This document shows positions 51,985 to 63,384 of a stretch of 64,000 nucleotides of DNA, piece by piece. The notes under the pieces are model-generated. The model was given only the letters and a program-made list of their open reading frames with translations. It did not search any database and was not told where the DNA came from. How positions within the stretch are numbered: the stretch's first letter is position 1; each line of letters begins with the position of its first letter. Position numbers and translations under genes: made by a program. The stretch lies in contig CM062813.1 in the NCBI GenBank assembly GCA_031772625.1, positions 694,162,420 to 694,226,419 on the forward strand, in the 5' to 3' direction. The stretch is from Pinus tabuliformis. Its lineage: Eukaryota > Streptophyta > Pinopsida > Pinales > Pinaceae.

Positions 51985-52439
51985 GACCTGGGTTGGGGGT
52001 CCAACAAATCCACGCGCAACTGCAAAATATGTGTTTAGGGATGCAAAGTTTGAAACAGGATAGGACACCTCGGCCAGAGGTGCGTGAGGAAGTATGGTGC
52101 ATAAAATGCAAAGGTCAAGGGCACGACAAGGACCGTTGTCTAGTGTTCGCGAACTACTTGGCAGGGGGAGGGCCAATGCTGTTAAGATCAGAGGCACAGG
52201 AAGGGCCGAGCGCAGCATCTGCATTATGGTGCATGATCTACCAGATAGGAGGAAAACACACCATGGATAATTTTCATCTATTGCAGAAGTATACACAGAC
52301 GTCCCAGCAATTGTTTTGTAATTTCTACAGGTCGGTAGCCCATGACGAATGCACCTGCTAAAGCTATGAACTAATGATGGATCAAACTCCTACCTACAAG
52401 GTGTAGGCCAAAACACGAGCCCTCGACCCAAATGCAGGG

Positions 52440-53090
52440 ATGGCGCGCGCTGGGTTTCAAGGGCGCAGTCGAGGTCGAGGTGAAATGGGACCAAGAAGGG
52501 GTCATGGCCAGATAGTTTGTTATAATTGCAGAGGGCCAGGGAATTATGCCCACGATTGTACGAACCCGACTAGGATATCATGTTGGTACTGTAATCAGCT
52601 TGATCATGAGGTAGAAAATTTCCCTTCACTGATAGCGAGGATGCACGAAAAGGGGGTACTCCAGCCCCCTCCGACCCAGAATTTACAAATGATAAGGTCT
52701 GAACCACGCGAAGAAGACCCAAATGTAAACATGATGCTTAGGAGCAGTATGACCACGGGAGATGATAAAGGGAAGCAACCAGAAGACAGCGCGTGGGTTC
52801 GCAAGGTTCCTACAAAGGAACCCGAGTTTGACCTAGAACACGTGAAGGAGACATTCATGGAAGCTAAGAAGAGCTTCACGAAGGCTTCCACTTCAGGTGG
52901 CCAGGATCAACTAGAACCAGGGATGGATCCTTCAATGCTCACTACCTTTCTAGAGACATTCATGAAACTGTTGCGCGACAGCAAGGTAGTTAAAGGGCTA
53001 CAGGAACTCATCGCTAGGTGTGCGAGGTCAGGAGAACCGCATGTGGTCCGAAAATTGGAAAGCGTGCATTGCGCACAGGAAGGGAAATGA
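52440..53090 (+). pseudogene. Element G gag C-terminal part with zinc knuckles
   Basis: Arg/Gly-rich start, CYNCRGPGNYAHDC (CCHC) and a second, degraded knuckle CWYCNQLDHEVENF, then the conserved linker EPREEDPNVNMMLRSSMTTG. A cysteine-rich stretch just upstream (CIKCKGQGHDKDRC, about 52100-52140) is a further knuckle. Confidence 0.82.
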
Positions 53091-53094
53091 GGTT

Positions 53095-53480
53095 GACTGC
53101 GCAAATAAGTGAGTATGAAATGGATCAGGTAATCCTGGATCTGGGTTCGGACGCGAATGTACTACCAAAGAAAACATGGGAGCGCATGGGCAGACCCGTG
53201 TTATAATGGTCCCCTATTCAGTTACGAATGGTGAACCAACAGAAGATTTTTCCCATGGGAAGATTGCAAGGGGTGATAGTCGATATTGAAGGCGAGAGCA
53301 CGCAAGCAGATTTTGAAGTGATAGAGATTTTCGATGAAAGAAATCCCTATCCCATGCTACTAGGAATAGACTAGGCCACCAAGATGAATGAAGTCATAAA
53401 CCTGAAAAAAAACACAAAATGATCTTTGAGAAAAAGTCACTACACGTGGTAGTACCGCTAGACCTAGCCGAAGGAGCATG
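53095..53480 (+). pseudogene. Element G aspartic protease region
   Basis: VILDLGSDANVLPKKTWERM corresponds to the retroviral-type DSGA protease motif; downstream NPYPMLLGID matches element D. Broken. Confidence 0.72.
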
Positions 53481-53493
53481 ATACACTGAACCA

Positions 53494-54090
53494 GTGTGCG
53501 ACGATGATAGTGATGATGATCTTGATTGTATTTATAAGATAACTGCACGAGAAGAAGATTGGGTGATTCTGACTGCATATGGAAGGATTTCATGGGAGTG
53601 TGAAAGCTCCTGCACTTCGAATTCAGACGAAGAGATAGAGCGATGGCAGAATTGGATGCATGAAGTAACAATGCTTAATTGCAACCTAATGGTTAGATCA
53701 CTACATTGCATGCCCACAGAGGCAAGGGAGTTGCCGACATATGATGGATTAATAGCGGTGGATGAATTTTTGAGCAAATTCGAAGGTGCAATACTAGAAT
53801 AGCAGCAGTTCAATGCGTTGAAGTGGGCACTGCATGCAACACCTGCACGATGGTGGGGTACACATCAAGGAAATTTCGAGAACGAGCACGGATGCAGAAG
53901 GATGATGAACTTGCATTTTGGAAAACCACAATTAGGACTAGTAGACAAATATGATGGACGAGATGATCCACGCACGCACCTCACGAAATGGACCAAGGTC
54001 TACGGGGAAGAGCCATAGCCTGAATGGGTGCATTTATTCTACCATACCCTGGACGTCATACCCATGAACTGGTATACTGAGACGGAGTTA
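53494..54090 (+). pseudogene. Element G linker and second gag-like domain
   Basis: Acidic linker (SCTSNSDEEIERWQNW), then ALHATPARWWGTHQGNFENE and VDKYDGRDDPRTHLTKWTKV, WVHLFYHTLDVIPMNWYTET, a pattern of gypsy gag domains. It lies after the protease, the opposite of the usual order. Element P begins at 54091. Confidence 0.65.
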
Positions 54091-55104
54091 TGTTATACAA
54101 CAAATTGACCTCCTCATTAACTCATAGGGGAAAGACATGATAGCTGAAGCAAAGACAAAGATCACATGCCTTGTTTCCACACTAACGTTGGCTATGCACT
54201 GAAAACCTACTTTATAAAGCTTCTCTACAAGCCAAAGGGTGCGTTAGTGACCCATCTAACTCAAGTTGCTATTTTGGGAACAACGTTCGTGGATCCTAGT
54301 GAAGTTCTAAGGGTCAAAAGAACAAATTGACTCATAAATATCTAGATATTTGTTCCTAAAATCACTCAGGAAAAGTAAGGAAACATCCAGATTCGACCTA
54401 TTTGGAGGATTTCTAATCCTAATGAAGGAGGAAAATGGGAAAGAGCTGAAAAGCATGGCAAATTCATTGCTTTTACCCTAGGGAACTCAAGGAGGAACTT
54501 GGCAGCCCTAACTCAATTGCTAGATAAGGAAAGCTAGGGCTATGGTGATAGAGGTTAGAGCATTTGAAAGGATAGCATACTTGATTGTTGAGCATTGTCT
54601 AAAATCTTAAGAAGTTGGTAAGAAGGGAGAGAGAGAGAGAAGCTGGAGGGGTAAAGGAAGGTTGATACAATAGATGGTTGTAATCACTCTTCCAACATTA
54701 ATATAGAACTGCAGTTGTACTATCTGCTCCATGGTGTTGGTACTATCATTCATTTAGTTGTTTGTCCAATACATTTTAGCATGAGTAGCTTAGTTATGTG
54801 TAACTATATGTTCTTTTATGTATTCATGTATTAGTTATCAGAGTTGTAGCCTGTCTCTTCTATGTGTAAGACTTGAACTGGAGCCGGCTCAGGGGACTTC
54901 CACCTAGCTGCATTGTGCTCTCCAACAAATCCACACAGAGACTTAAGGTAATCTACTTCTCCTACTTTGATAGTTAGTTATTGTTTATGAACATGCATGT
55001 AACTTTGTGACGGTTGTATATAGTCTTACAGTCTATCGAAGGTCTCGGGAAGACCTTTGAGGGTATCTTCATTCTCCATACACCATGAATTTTATCCTAT
55101 AGCA
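54091..55104 (+). repeat. Element P 5' LTR, about 1.0 kb, with primer site at 55105-55130
   Basis: TGTTATACAACAAATTG to TATCCTATAGCA, then GAATTGGTTATGCCACTGGG, close to the primer site of fragment K (GAATTGGTGACTCCACTGGG). The LTR start is inferred from TG plus the loss of G-family similarity at this point; no second copy is present. Confidence 0.6.
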
Positions 55105-55130
55105 GAATTGGTTATGCCACTGGGGACTAT

Positions 55131-56650
55131 ACATCTAGTTCCTTGTTTACTCGGACAATTCTCAGTTTTCTCCTCCTTTTAAGACCTCCCTATACTTTTG
55201 CATTCCCTTTCTGACCCACCAAAAACCTTGCTGCATCTTTCCTACATGTATTCATCACTGAATCTGATTTAAGAAGCCCTATTTTTTACTGTTTTCCCAC
55301 ACTAATGTAGGTTAACAGACTACACAGTGCTTTATAAAGCATTGTGTCTGCTCACAAGGAGCGTTAGTGGACCTATTAACTCTCTGTGGCCACTACTATA
55401 AAGCGTTAGCCTCCCAAACCTTGATTTCCAACTGTGTCTGCAAACCAAAAGGGATAGGAAGCCTGCGCATGGACTAAAAGAAGATCTGTTACTGCATTTT
55501 GTTAGCAAAATAGGTGTCCTAAAAGTTTTTTTTAGGGAAAAAGTTTTGTTTTTCTTTCTTAAAAGCATTTTTTATGAAAGAAAAATCCACATTTTTTATT
55601 CATTCTTCTGTTTAGCTGGTTAAAATCTGCTTTATTTTTGGTTTCAAGTAGTTGTTAAGAAAACATTGGAAAGATTTATGTTGGTTATGCATGTGTTAAA
55701 TGACTAGGATGCATGGAAAGAAAATGAATATGTGAAAGACTCTCACCTATAGAATACAGCTTGTTTACATCGAATTGAAAAAAGCATTGTCTTGTGCATG
55801 ATTTATTGAGTCAGAGTCTCATCACATTTCATACGTCAACTCCCCTACCAAAGACAATAAAAAAATACACATAAAATTTACCTAAAATCAATCAATAACT
55901 CTTTATTGAGCAAACAAACATTAGTTCAGGATAGGATCTTGGGATAGGCAAAGTGAGTAAACTGCCCAAGATCGAAAACCGAAACTAGTGTCATTAAAAC
56001 AGAGAAAATTCCTGCTGCACTCATACTACTGGGACCACTCCAGTAAAATCGGAGCAAAATACGAGACAACATCGGACTATAAGTGAAGATAGCCCACCTT
56101 CGCTTGCAACTCCTTTGGGTATTCTGTGTATTGGGGATCCCTTCGGGGATTTCGAAGCTGAGTCGAGGACTCAAGTATCCTGCCCACACAGCGTACTGTC
56201 TGTGACTATTCCCCCCGATAGTGTCTGTGATTTGAGGTATCCTTAGTGGCCAAGCTTTTAGAGACTTACACAAGGTGACTGGGGTGAGTTGCCCTAGTAC
56301 CTAACACAGACGGACCTACTCTGTCTTCAGTTTTTGGGAGGGTGTTCATCTTCACAAGAGTAATTGGCCCCTCAATCTAAGGTTCGGGTGAAGCTCAAGA
56401 GTAACTGAAACTATACATTTGGCCAGCCCTCTCTGTTATTCACTCTGATACTGGGTTTCATCTCCGGTGATCGATGCTTATTAGACAGGGCCATTTCCCT
56501 CTGTTTGTTGATTGATCAACCTAGTGTATTTTTTATATTTTTTAGGTACCCAAGTGTTATCATTTAAGACTTTAAAAAATATCACGATAAAATTTATTGA
56601 TAAAAATTAACGGTCACTGTGGCTACATCCGGCCCTCATCGTCAATCTAG
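55131..56650 (+). other. Element P leader, no gene found
   Basis: About 1.5 kb before gag without a convincing ORF. A long leader between primer site and gag is common in some gypsy lineages. Confidence 0.55.
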
Positions 56651-56654
56651 ATAA

Positions 56655-58070
56655 TTGCTAGGACTTCCTCCACTCATTATGGAAAATCCACCAAGTTCCA
56701 GTGAAATGGATTCCCCATCTTCGGGGAATCAGTCTCCTAGATCTCACACGGGATCTGTTTGGACAACCGAAGATTCAAGTTTTTCGGAGGACTTCCTTAC
56801 CGAAAGATTCCTTCCTCCCTTTAACCCTCTACTCACGAATCCATTGGATCCATTCTTGGCTCCCGTGGTACCTATACTTCATGCTTTTGTATTTGGAAAA
56901 TTTCCATCTATCCTGTCGATGACTAACAGGTCGTGGGACTTTAGGGACACTTTTGGTCCTCCACCACTTCCCTAGTCGACAGTCACCACAACACCATCGA
57001 TGGCGAACCCCGTTATCCCATATGTCCTAGGTACAACCACTCACATGACACCCTCTACAAGTGGAACCCAGTCGATGCTAGGTTCCACCCCTTTAGTGTC
57101 AAATTGCATACCTTCGACAAGTGCTACATACAGCACTCCCTCTAACGCTCAATACGGCACTATGGGCGCGATTCCCATCCACCAACAATATGGTTGACTA
57201 CCATTGTACAGTTCAAACCCCCATATGCAAGTATCTGGGGGCATTCCCAATATGCACATGCTGGTAGGGAATGTAACAGTTCCCCCTCCATTCTCAGGCA
57301 TGCATGGTCAGTCGCTAATTGACATGAGCGTTCCTTATGTCAATCAAGGACAAATGGTTAGTTCTGTGATGGGTTGGAATCTTCAAGGAGGTCCCAACCA
57401 ATCCATGGGGGCACCCTACTCATACATTCAAATGAGTCAAGGGGGCACCGCTTATCCTGGGGGCAATTCTATACCCCAGTATCAAAATCCCCATGGAAAT
57501 CCACACTACAACACCATACCCCAAGGCAACTACTATACCACGCAGCCCATATATAATATTGGGACTCAAACAATGGGAGGACCGCAAGGCTCCTCAATTC
57601 ATATGTCATCGCCTTGGTCCAAGTCGGGGGCACCACACAATCTGCCTTTCTTGGCAATGTTGGATATCCCTGACTTGTACAAACTTACAAATGACCCCAT
57701 CTATCATAACTTACAATGGTCGCCAATCCCGCATAAAATACCAACAGACATCCCCAAGTTCGATGGGAAACAAGGGGAGGATCTGAGCACTCATATCACC
57801 ACCTACCATCTTTGGAGTGTTTCTAACTCCATGGTGGATGATAGTGTCCGGTTACGTCTTTTTCCTCGCACCCTCACTGGCAACGCAGCTAAGTGGTACA
57901 TTGAGTTACCACATGCGTCAGTAAATACCTTTGATGCTCTAGCGATGGAATTCTTAAAGCACTTCCAGCTACCCATCCGCTATGAGACTGGGATGGAACT
58001 CCTCACTTCATTACGTCAAGATACCGCCACCCACATCTCTGATCATAGACATGAATGGAGATGTAGATGA
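56655..58070 (+). pseudogene. Element P gag
   Basis: Ser/Pro/Asn/Gln-rich N-terminus (three open pieces: 56655-56975, 57000-57197, 57204-58070), then the capsid-like domain IPKFDGKQGEDLSTHITTYH, RLFPRTLTGNAAKWYIELPH, FLKHFQLPIRYETGMELLTS. The pattern fits gypsy gag proteins. A remnant continues to about 58390 (Lys/Asn-rich). Broken. Confidence 0.82.
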
Positions 58071-58390
58071 AGGTTAGTTAAAGCTCCCCTCCCAGACTAT
58101 CTCTTAGCGGACTAGTTTTTCAAGTCCCTACTCCCCAAAATCGCTAAGGATGTCACCTTAGGTGGTGTAGTCATAGAAGACCAATCCATACTTCGTGCCC
58201 AACAATTAGATCTGATATATTCATAGTCTGGCACTCTTTACAATGTAATCCCCAGTGCCCCTCCCAACTCTAATGCTTCCACTACTACCAAATCGACTGC
58301 TCTTCCTACCACTGCGATAAACTCTGTGTAGTCTACACAACATCCCGGTGGTAAGAACAAGAAGAATAAGAAAAAGACCGCTCCTTCTGA

Positions 58391-59007
58391 GGAACAGTCA
58401 AGGATACTCTACATCGTACCACCCACAGGCCAATGGGATAGTAGAGGCATTCAATAAAATATTGGAGACTACGCTGACCAAAGTATGTAACACACAGCGG
58501 AACGACTGGGACCTGCACGTACCTACTGTGTTATGGGCGTACAGGACAATGTGCAAGAAATTGACAGGACAAACACCCTTCTGGTTGGTCTATGGTACGG
58601 AAGCCATCATGCCGATGGAATACATCGTACCTAGTCTGTGAATAGCAATGCTCACAAGCATGATGGACCACGAAGCTTTGGAAGAAAGGCTCATGCAATT
58701 AGAAGAACTTGAGGAAGAAAGGCTTCTAGCTGAATTTCACCAGCGGGTATAAAAGCAGCGTGAAAAGGCCTAGCACGATCACCATATCAAGTTGCGCACC
58801 TTCAAGGTAAACGACTTAGTGCTACTGTATGATAGTAAGTTTGAAAAATTTCCAAGAAAATTTAGAATGCACTGGCTGGGACCATATGTGGTAAAGGAGG
58901 TCACAGACAGAGGCATGGTCCAGCTAGTCAAACTCAATGGAGAACCCTTCCCAGGAAAAGTAAACGACAGTCACCTGAAGCCCTACATGGGTGGGTTGAT
59001 TATCTGA
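58391..59007 (+). pseudogene. Element G integrase, end of core and C-terminal region
   Basis: [40 protein letters not shown] and [18 protein letters not shown] mark the end of the integrase core; FKVNDLVLLYDSKFEKFPRK and GKVNDSHLKPYMGG mark the C-terminal domain. Broken. Confidence 0.88.
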
Positions 59008-59274
59008 CTAACAGGCCAAAGCACATTCTTCACAACTCGAGGAGCTGAAAAAAGGTGCGAGACTATAAACACACACACCAGAAGCCAGTACCAACGAAAT
59101 GACACGATTTAGACACAGATGACTCAGAAGCAAGAATATAGCAGGTCCAGCAAACTACAGAACAATGTGTCACGGACATCCGCGTAGTACGAGAACAGTT
59201 GGAGGGGCTCCGTGCCAAGATCGTTGCACCAATAGAGTGACTCGAGATGAGTCATGATGATTGTATTGGGGGCC

Positions 59275-60143
59275 TATTAGGGATGGAATCCCCCCACAGT
59301 AGGTTTTGGGGCTCAAAGCCCAAGTTTTGGTCAAAAGTTTTGTAAGACTCCGTGAATTGCAGGCGTGAAGCACGAAGTAGAGGTTAAGTCATAGGGTTGT
59401 CCACCCTAAAGCAATGTAATGTAATGTAAAGTCATGTCAGCCTACCCATGGTCTGCGAACCATGGGATTGTATAAATAGAGTGAAGCTCTAAGTTGTAAA
59501 GATAGTGGAGGAGAGAGTAAGTAGCGAAGGATTGGTTCGATCTTAGAGTAGGATTCTAAGTGTATTGGGTCATAGTAGTAGGAAGAGGCTCTACAGCTAA
59601 GTGCGCAGAGGCCTAGTATAGTCCACAGCTGAGTGTGAGGACCCCTGCAGCTAAGTGCGTAGGGCGGTGTCGAGTCTGTAATCAGGATTGAAGATTAATA
59701 AAGACAAAGTTGATTCTTATTTTCTATGTATTTGTTGTGCATTATCTTCTTTATGTTTATATTAGTTTATGTATCGCACACACTGATATGATTGTTGAGT
59801 ATGTTGTAATAACCATAAATCTTACACACACAAGTTAAGCAATCGGTTAATTAGCAAGGAACTTGGGTAATATACGGGTCGCATCCCAAGTAGGGTTGCA
59901 CGGAAACAACAGCACAGGTAGTGAAGGAATAGCAAGTGAGCGTAGCAAGGGGTCAGACCGCGAACCTCCAAAAGCCCATCAGACATCCCCAGGGTGTGAA
60001 AACCTAGTTCTAGCACCCTCCCATACTACTTCGGGTGAGACATCAGTCCTTGCTCCGCAGACTATTGCCGAAAGGGCCAGAAGAACCGAGATTAGTTTGG
60101 CTAAATCACCTTTGAACCTGGGTTAGGTCCCTACAAGCCAACA
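59275..60143 (+). repeat. Element G 3' LTR, 869 bp, preceded by polypurine tract
   Basis: Preceded by TTGTATTGGGGGCC. Ends CCCTACAAGCCAACA, followed by the target duplication TGGAT. TATA box at 59471-59479. Confidence 0.92.
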
Positions 60144-60340
60144 TGGATGCTTTGGCATGTCTAAATATGCATTTTAATATTGAAAGGAAAATAATGGAAA
60201 ATCAAGCTGGTAGTCCCAGTTTTGGGATCCAGGGAAAATCTCTGTGTATATGTGTTTTATGTGTTATGCTCTCGCATTGTTTATTTTCTATGTTTTAAAA
60301 TTCGTATGCAGGTAAGTTTTGTATAGGGTTAAAACCTACA

Positions 60341-60787
60341 TTTGGTATCAGAGTTGTTTTTGCTTCAAGGGGATGTCTTTGCTGTTGAGGGGTTTCACTT
60401 GGGCCTGTGGTAGACCCTGTTCAGTGAGAGATCTGCGGGATCGATTTTGGTGGTGAAAGAAGATAGCGAGCAGTGGAAAGATAGAGATCAAGAAATTTAA
60501 TGATCGGAGTTTTGAGTTATGGAAATTCAATATGGAGGATCTGTTGGTGGATAAAGATTAGTGGATTACAGTAGATCCAGGTACTGAACCAACCAAGATT
60601 AAGTTTCCATAACTCAAAACTCTGACCATTAAATTTCTCGATCTCTATCTTTCCACTACTCGCCATCTTATTTCAACACCAGAATCAATCCCGCAGATCT
60701 CCCACTGAACAGGGTCTACTGCATGCCCAAGCAAAACCTCTCAGCAGCAAAGGCGTCCCCTTGAAGCCAAAATGCTCTGATACCAAA
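60341..60787. repeat. Inverted repeat of copia leader and gag start (L arm and M arm)
   Basis: L arm 60341-60535 (plus): primer site, leader, first gag codons. M arm 60600-60787 (minus): the same segment inverted (minus strand TTTGGTATCAGAGC, GGCTTCAAGGGGACGCC, ATGGCGAGTAGTGGAAAG). Spacer about 65 bp. The arms are roughly 85-90% alike by eye. Confidence 0.88.
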
Positions 60788-61800
60788 TGTAGGTTCTAAC
60801 CTTGTGTAGAAATTCCCACTATAGATCAATAAATTATGCAATAGACTAAAGCAAAATACAAGATCTACTTCTACAACAAACTTTGTGGAAGCTTAATCGA
60901 ATTGAGTAAGATCAATGAGAACACATATCACTGAGAATGAGAAATCAATCACACATAACACAGAAGAAATAACTCAAGGAAAGCCTCAGCCTAAAACCCC
61001 AATCTCTATATTATCATACAAGTGGAATCTTGTTCAAGTTAAAAAAAAGAATTAGCTCTCAAGCTATCCTGCTCTCTCTGCAATCAAACAATACTGCTCA
61101 TAGACTAAATAGACACTATATATGTCCTCCTCAAGCCCTCCAAGCCTCCTATTTCCTTGCGCAGTTTTTCTTGGGGTCCAGTGATGCCACATGTGTGAAT
61201 TGGCCTCATCACACTCACAAAAACTGAAGAAGTAACTGCGCAATCCTCAAGGAAAGAATTCCTTATGCATGCAAGAGATATTCACAATTGAATATTCTAG
61301 AAACTGATAGTACACTGTCCCTCCATCTGATCTCAACTGGGTCTCTTTCTGAACTGACATGCATGAGTTATTTATGAGAGAATATTCAGTTATCTAAAGT
61401 GCAGCAGTTACATGCATGCATGCATTAACTAACTAAACTCACATTAATTCAACAAACTGTTTGAATTAATCTAACTGGACTTGACTCAGTTAACTGAGCC
61501 AACTAATTACAACTCAATATTACAACTCATCCTTATCTCTTTAACTGATGGGTAAATTCCTCAATCAATGGAGAAACTGTTGCATGTCCCCACATAGACT
61601 TCATGTTTGATTTTCTACAACTAAAATCATGGTGAATTAATTATTATTTTACAAACAGCTGCTAAGATCAAATTCCAATTTTTAGTTCTCTATTTTAGTT
61701 CAGGGACTAACTAAAATAGGAAGGTATCCCGAAATGCTATTTATAGCAGTACTAAATTTAGAACTTCTATATTTATCATTTCTTGTTGCTATTTTCAACA
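60788..61800 (-). repeat. Element N LTR, about 1.0 kb
   Basis: In minus orientation TGTTGAAAATAGC (61800) to GGTTAGAACCTACA (60788). Bounded by a polypurine tract on one side and a primer site on the other. Only the last 14 or so bases resemble the E-family LTR end (GGGTTAAAACCTACA). Confidence 0.8.
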
Positions 61801-61815
61801 CTCCCTCTCAATAAG

Positions 61816-62469
61816 AAAGGGATTATCAGTAACCCCAATCATGTCTTTGTGGAACTTGAACTTGCATTTTGACAATGCCTTCGTCAAAATATATGCATCC
61901 TATTCCTCAGTCGAAACATACAACAACAACATGGTAGTCTTGACCACATAGTCTCGAAGATGGTGATACGGGATATCAATGTGCTTGGACCTGTCATGAA
62001 AAACTGGATTCTTAGAGAGTTTGATACAACTCTGGTTATTGTAGTAGATCATTGTAGGATCCATCCTCTAACTAAACAATCCCACTAGAATCTTCCGCAT
62101 CCAAATAGCCTCCCATATAGCCTGACGAGAAGCCATGTATTCAGCCTCTGTTGAGCTAAGTGCAACTGATCTTTGTTTCCTGTTGTACCAGGAAACTACA
62201 GCTGAACCAAGGTTGAAGATTCCTCCAGAAGTGCTCTTCCGGTCTGATGGACTCCCTGCCTAATCCGCATCTGTGAAGCCCTGAAGCTTCATTGCCTCTA
62301 TCTGTCTGTACCACAATCCGAACTGAGATGTGCCTCTCAGGTATATCAACACATGCTTGACTACCTTCCAAAACAGCTTGGTAGGCTGAACCATAGCTTG
62401 ACTCAGTTGGTTCACCGCAAAGCATAAGTCAGGTCGTGTGTTCACCAGATACATAAGTGAACCCACCAA
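61816..62469 (-). pseudogene. Element N RNase H region
   Basis: Minus strand: MVGSLMYLVNTRPDLCFAVN and VVKHVLIYLRGTSQFGLWYR precede the RNase H domain, which continues toward 61816. Broken. Confidence 0.82.
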
Positions 62470-62574
62470 CTTTTGATAAACAATAGCAGCTACTACCTCA
62501 CCTAAAGTAGCATCCTCCTTCCTCTAGTTCCTAGCTAGAGGATTTTGCATGGACTTACACCTCTCCATGTGAAA

Positions 62575-63318
62575 TCACCTGAGTATCTCATTGGCATACT
62601 TGCCTTGAGACACAAATACTTCACCATCTTTTTGCCACACCTCCATGCCTAGAAAGTAGTGCATAAGACCCATGTCTTTCATTTTGAACTCTCTTGCAAG
62701 GTCCTCCTTATAAGACTGTATCAGATGATCATCACCTGTCAAAATCAGATCATCGACATAAAGAACAATGATCAATGGTTTACCTTCTACCATGATGTGG
62801 TAAAGGTTCGCATCTACTTCACTTTTGGTGAAGCCCAACCCAGTGAAATAGTTTTCAATCCTGGTGTACCAAGCACGGGGTGCTTGCTTCAGCCCATAAA
62901 AAGCCCTCTTGAATCGGCACACATGCGACTCATGATCGAAGGTCTCGAAACCCTCTGGCTGCTCAATGTACACCTCCTCCTCAATCTTCCCATTGAGGAA
63001 TGTTATCTTCACATTCATCTGGTGGATCTTCCACCCCATCTGAGCTGACAGTGCCAACATCGATCTAATCGATGAGTACCTTGCTACAAGAGAAAAAGTC
63101 TCATCATAGTCAATCCCCTTAACCTGTGAGAAACCTCGGGCAACAAACCTTGCCTTATGTTTCTCAACACTGTCGTCAGCTACCTGATTTACCTTGTAAA
63201 GCCATCTAGAACTCACCACTGACTTGCCCTGAGGTCTTAAGACAACATCCCACACACTGTTCTGAATGATAGAGTCATACTCCTTTACCATTGCATCAAC
63301 CCAGACTAGTTGCTTCAC
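62575..63318 (-). pseudogene. Element N reverse transcriptase
   Basis: Open for 247 codons. VWDVVLRPQGKSVVSSRWLY, KARFVARGFSQVKGIDYDET, EEEVYIEQPEGFETFDHESH, AFYGLKQAPRAWYTRIENY and the catalytic box IVLYVDDLILTGDD: a copia RT. Confidence 0.95.
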
Positions 63319-63384
63319 TGCCTACTCAAATGAAGAAGGTTCAATATCTACACACTCCCAAACCAGGGCCATGTACCCAGTGTA

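Larger units (their letters stand above)
54091..58390 (+). mobile_element. Element P: 5' portion of another Ty3/gypsy element inside G
   Basis: LTR 54091-55104, primer-like site, 1.5-kb leader, gag. No protease, reverse transcriptase, integrase or second LTR. At about 58390 the sequence passes directly to element G integrase. A broken remnant that must postdate G's insertion. Confidence 0.75.
49855..60143 (+). mobile_element. Element G: broken Ty3/gypsy element of the D family, with target duplication
   Basis: 5' LTR 49855-50721, tRNA-Glu-like primer site, gag pieces, protease, second gag-like domain, an inserted element P fragment, integrase end, polypurine tract, 3' LTR 59275-60143. Perfect 5-bp target duplication TGGAT at 49850-49854 and 60144-60148. 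LTRs differ by roughly 7-9% (hand estimate). Coding region badly broken (more than ten breaks). No reverse transcriptase recognised. Confidence 0.92.
49580..60599 (+). mobile_element. Element L: 5' fragment of a second E-family copia element, LTR split by element G
   Basis: LTR part 49580-49854 (TGTTGGGTTGTGTTATATTC, G-rich block), then element G, then LTR remainder 60144-60340 ending TTAAAACCTACA. Primer site TTTGGTATCAGAG at 60341, leader, and the opening of gag to about 60599. The rest is missing; the sequence then meets an inverted copy of the same leader (M). Broken remnant. Confidence 0.85.

Noticed and set aside
56655-57197. Ser/Pro-rich ORFs as host transcription factor pieces
   Set aside because: They lead directly into a gypsy gag capsid domain at 57700-58050 and share its direction, so they are the gag N-terminus of element P.
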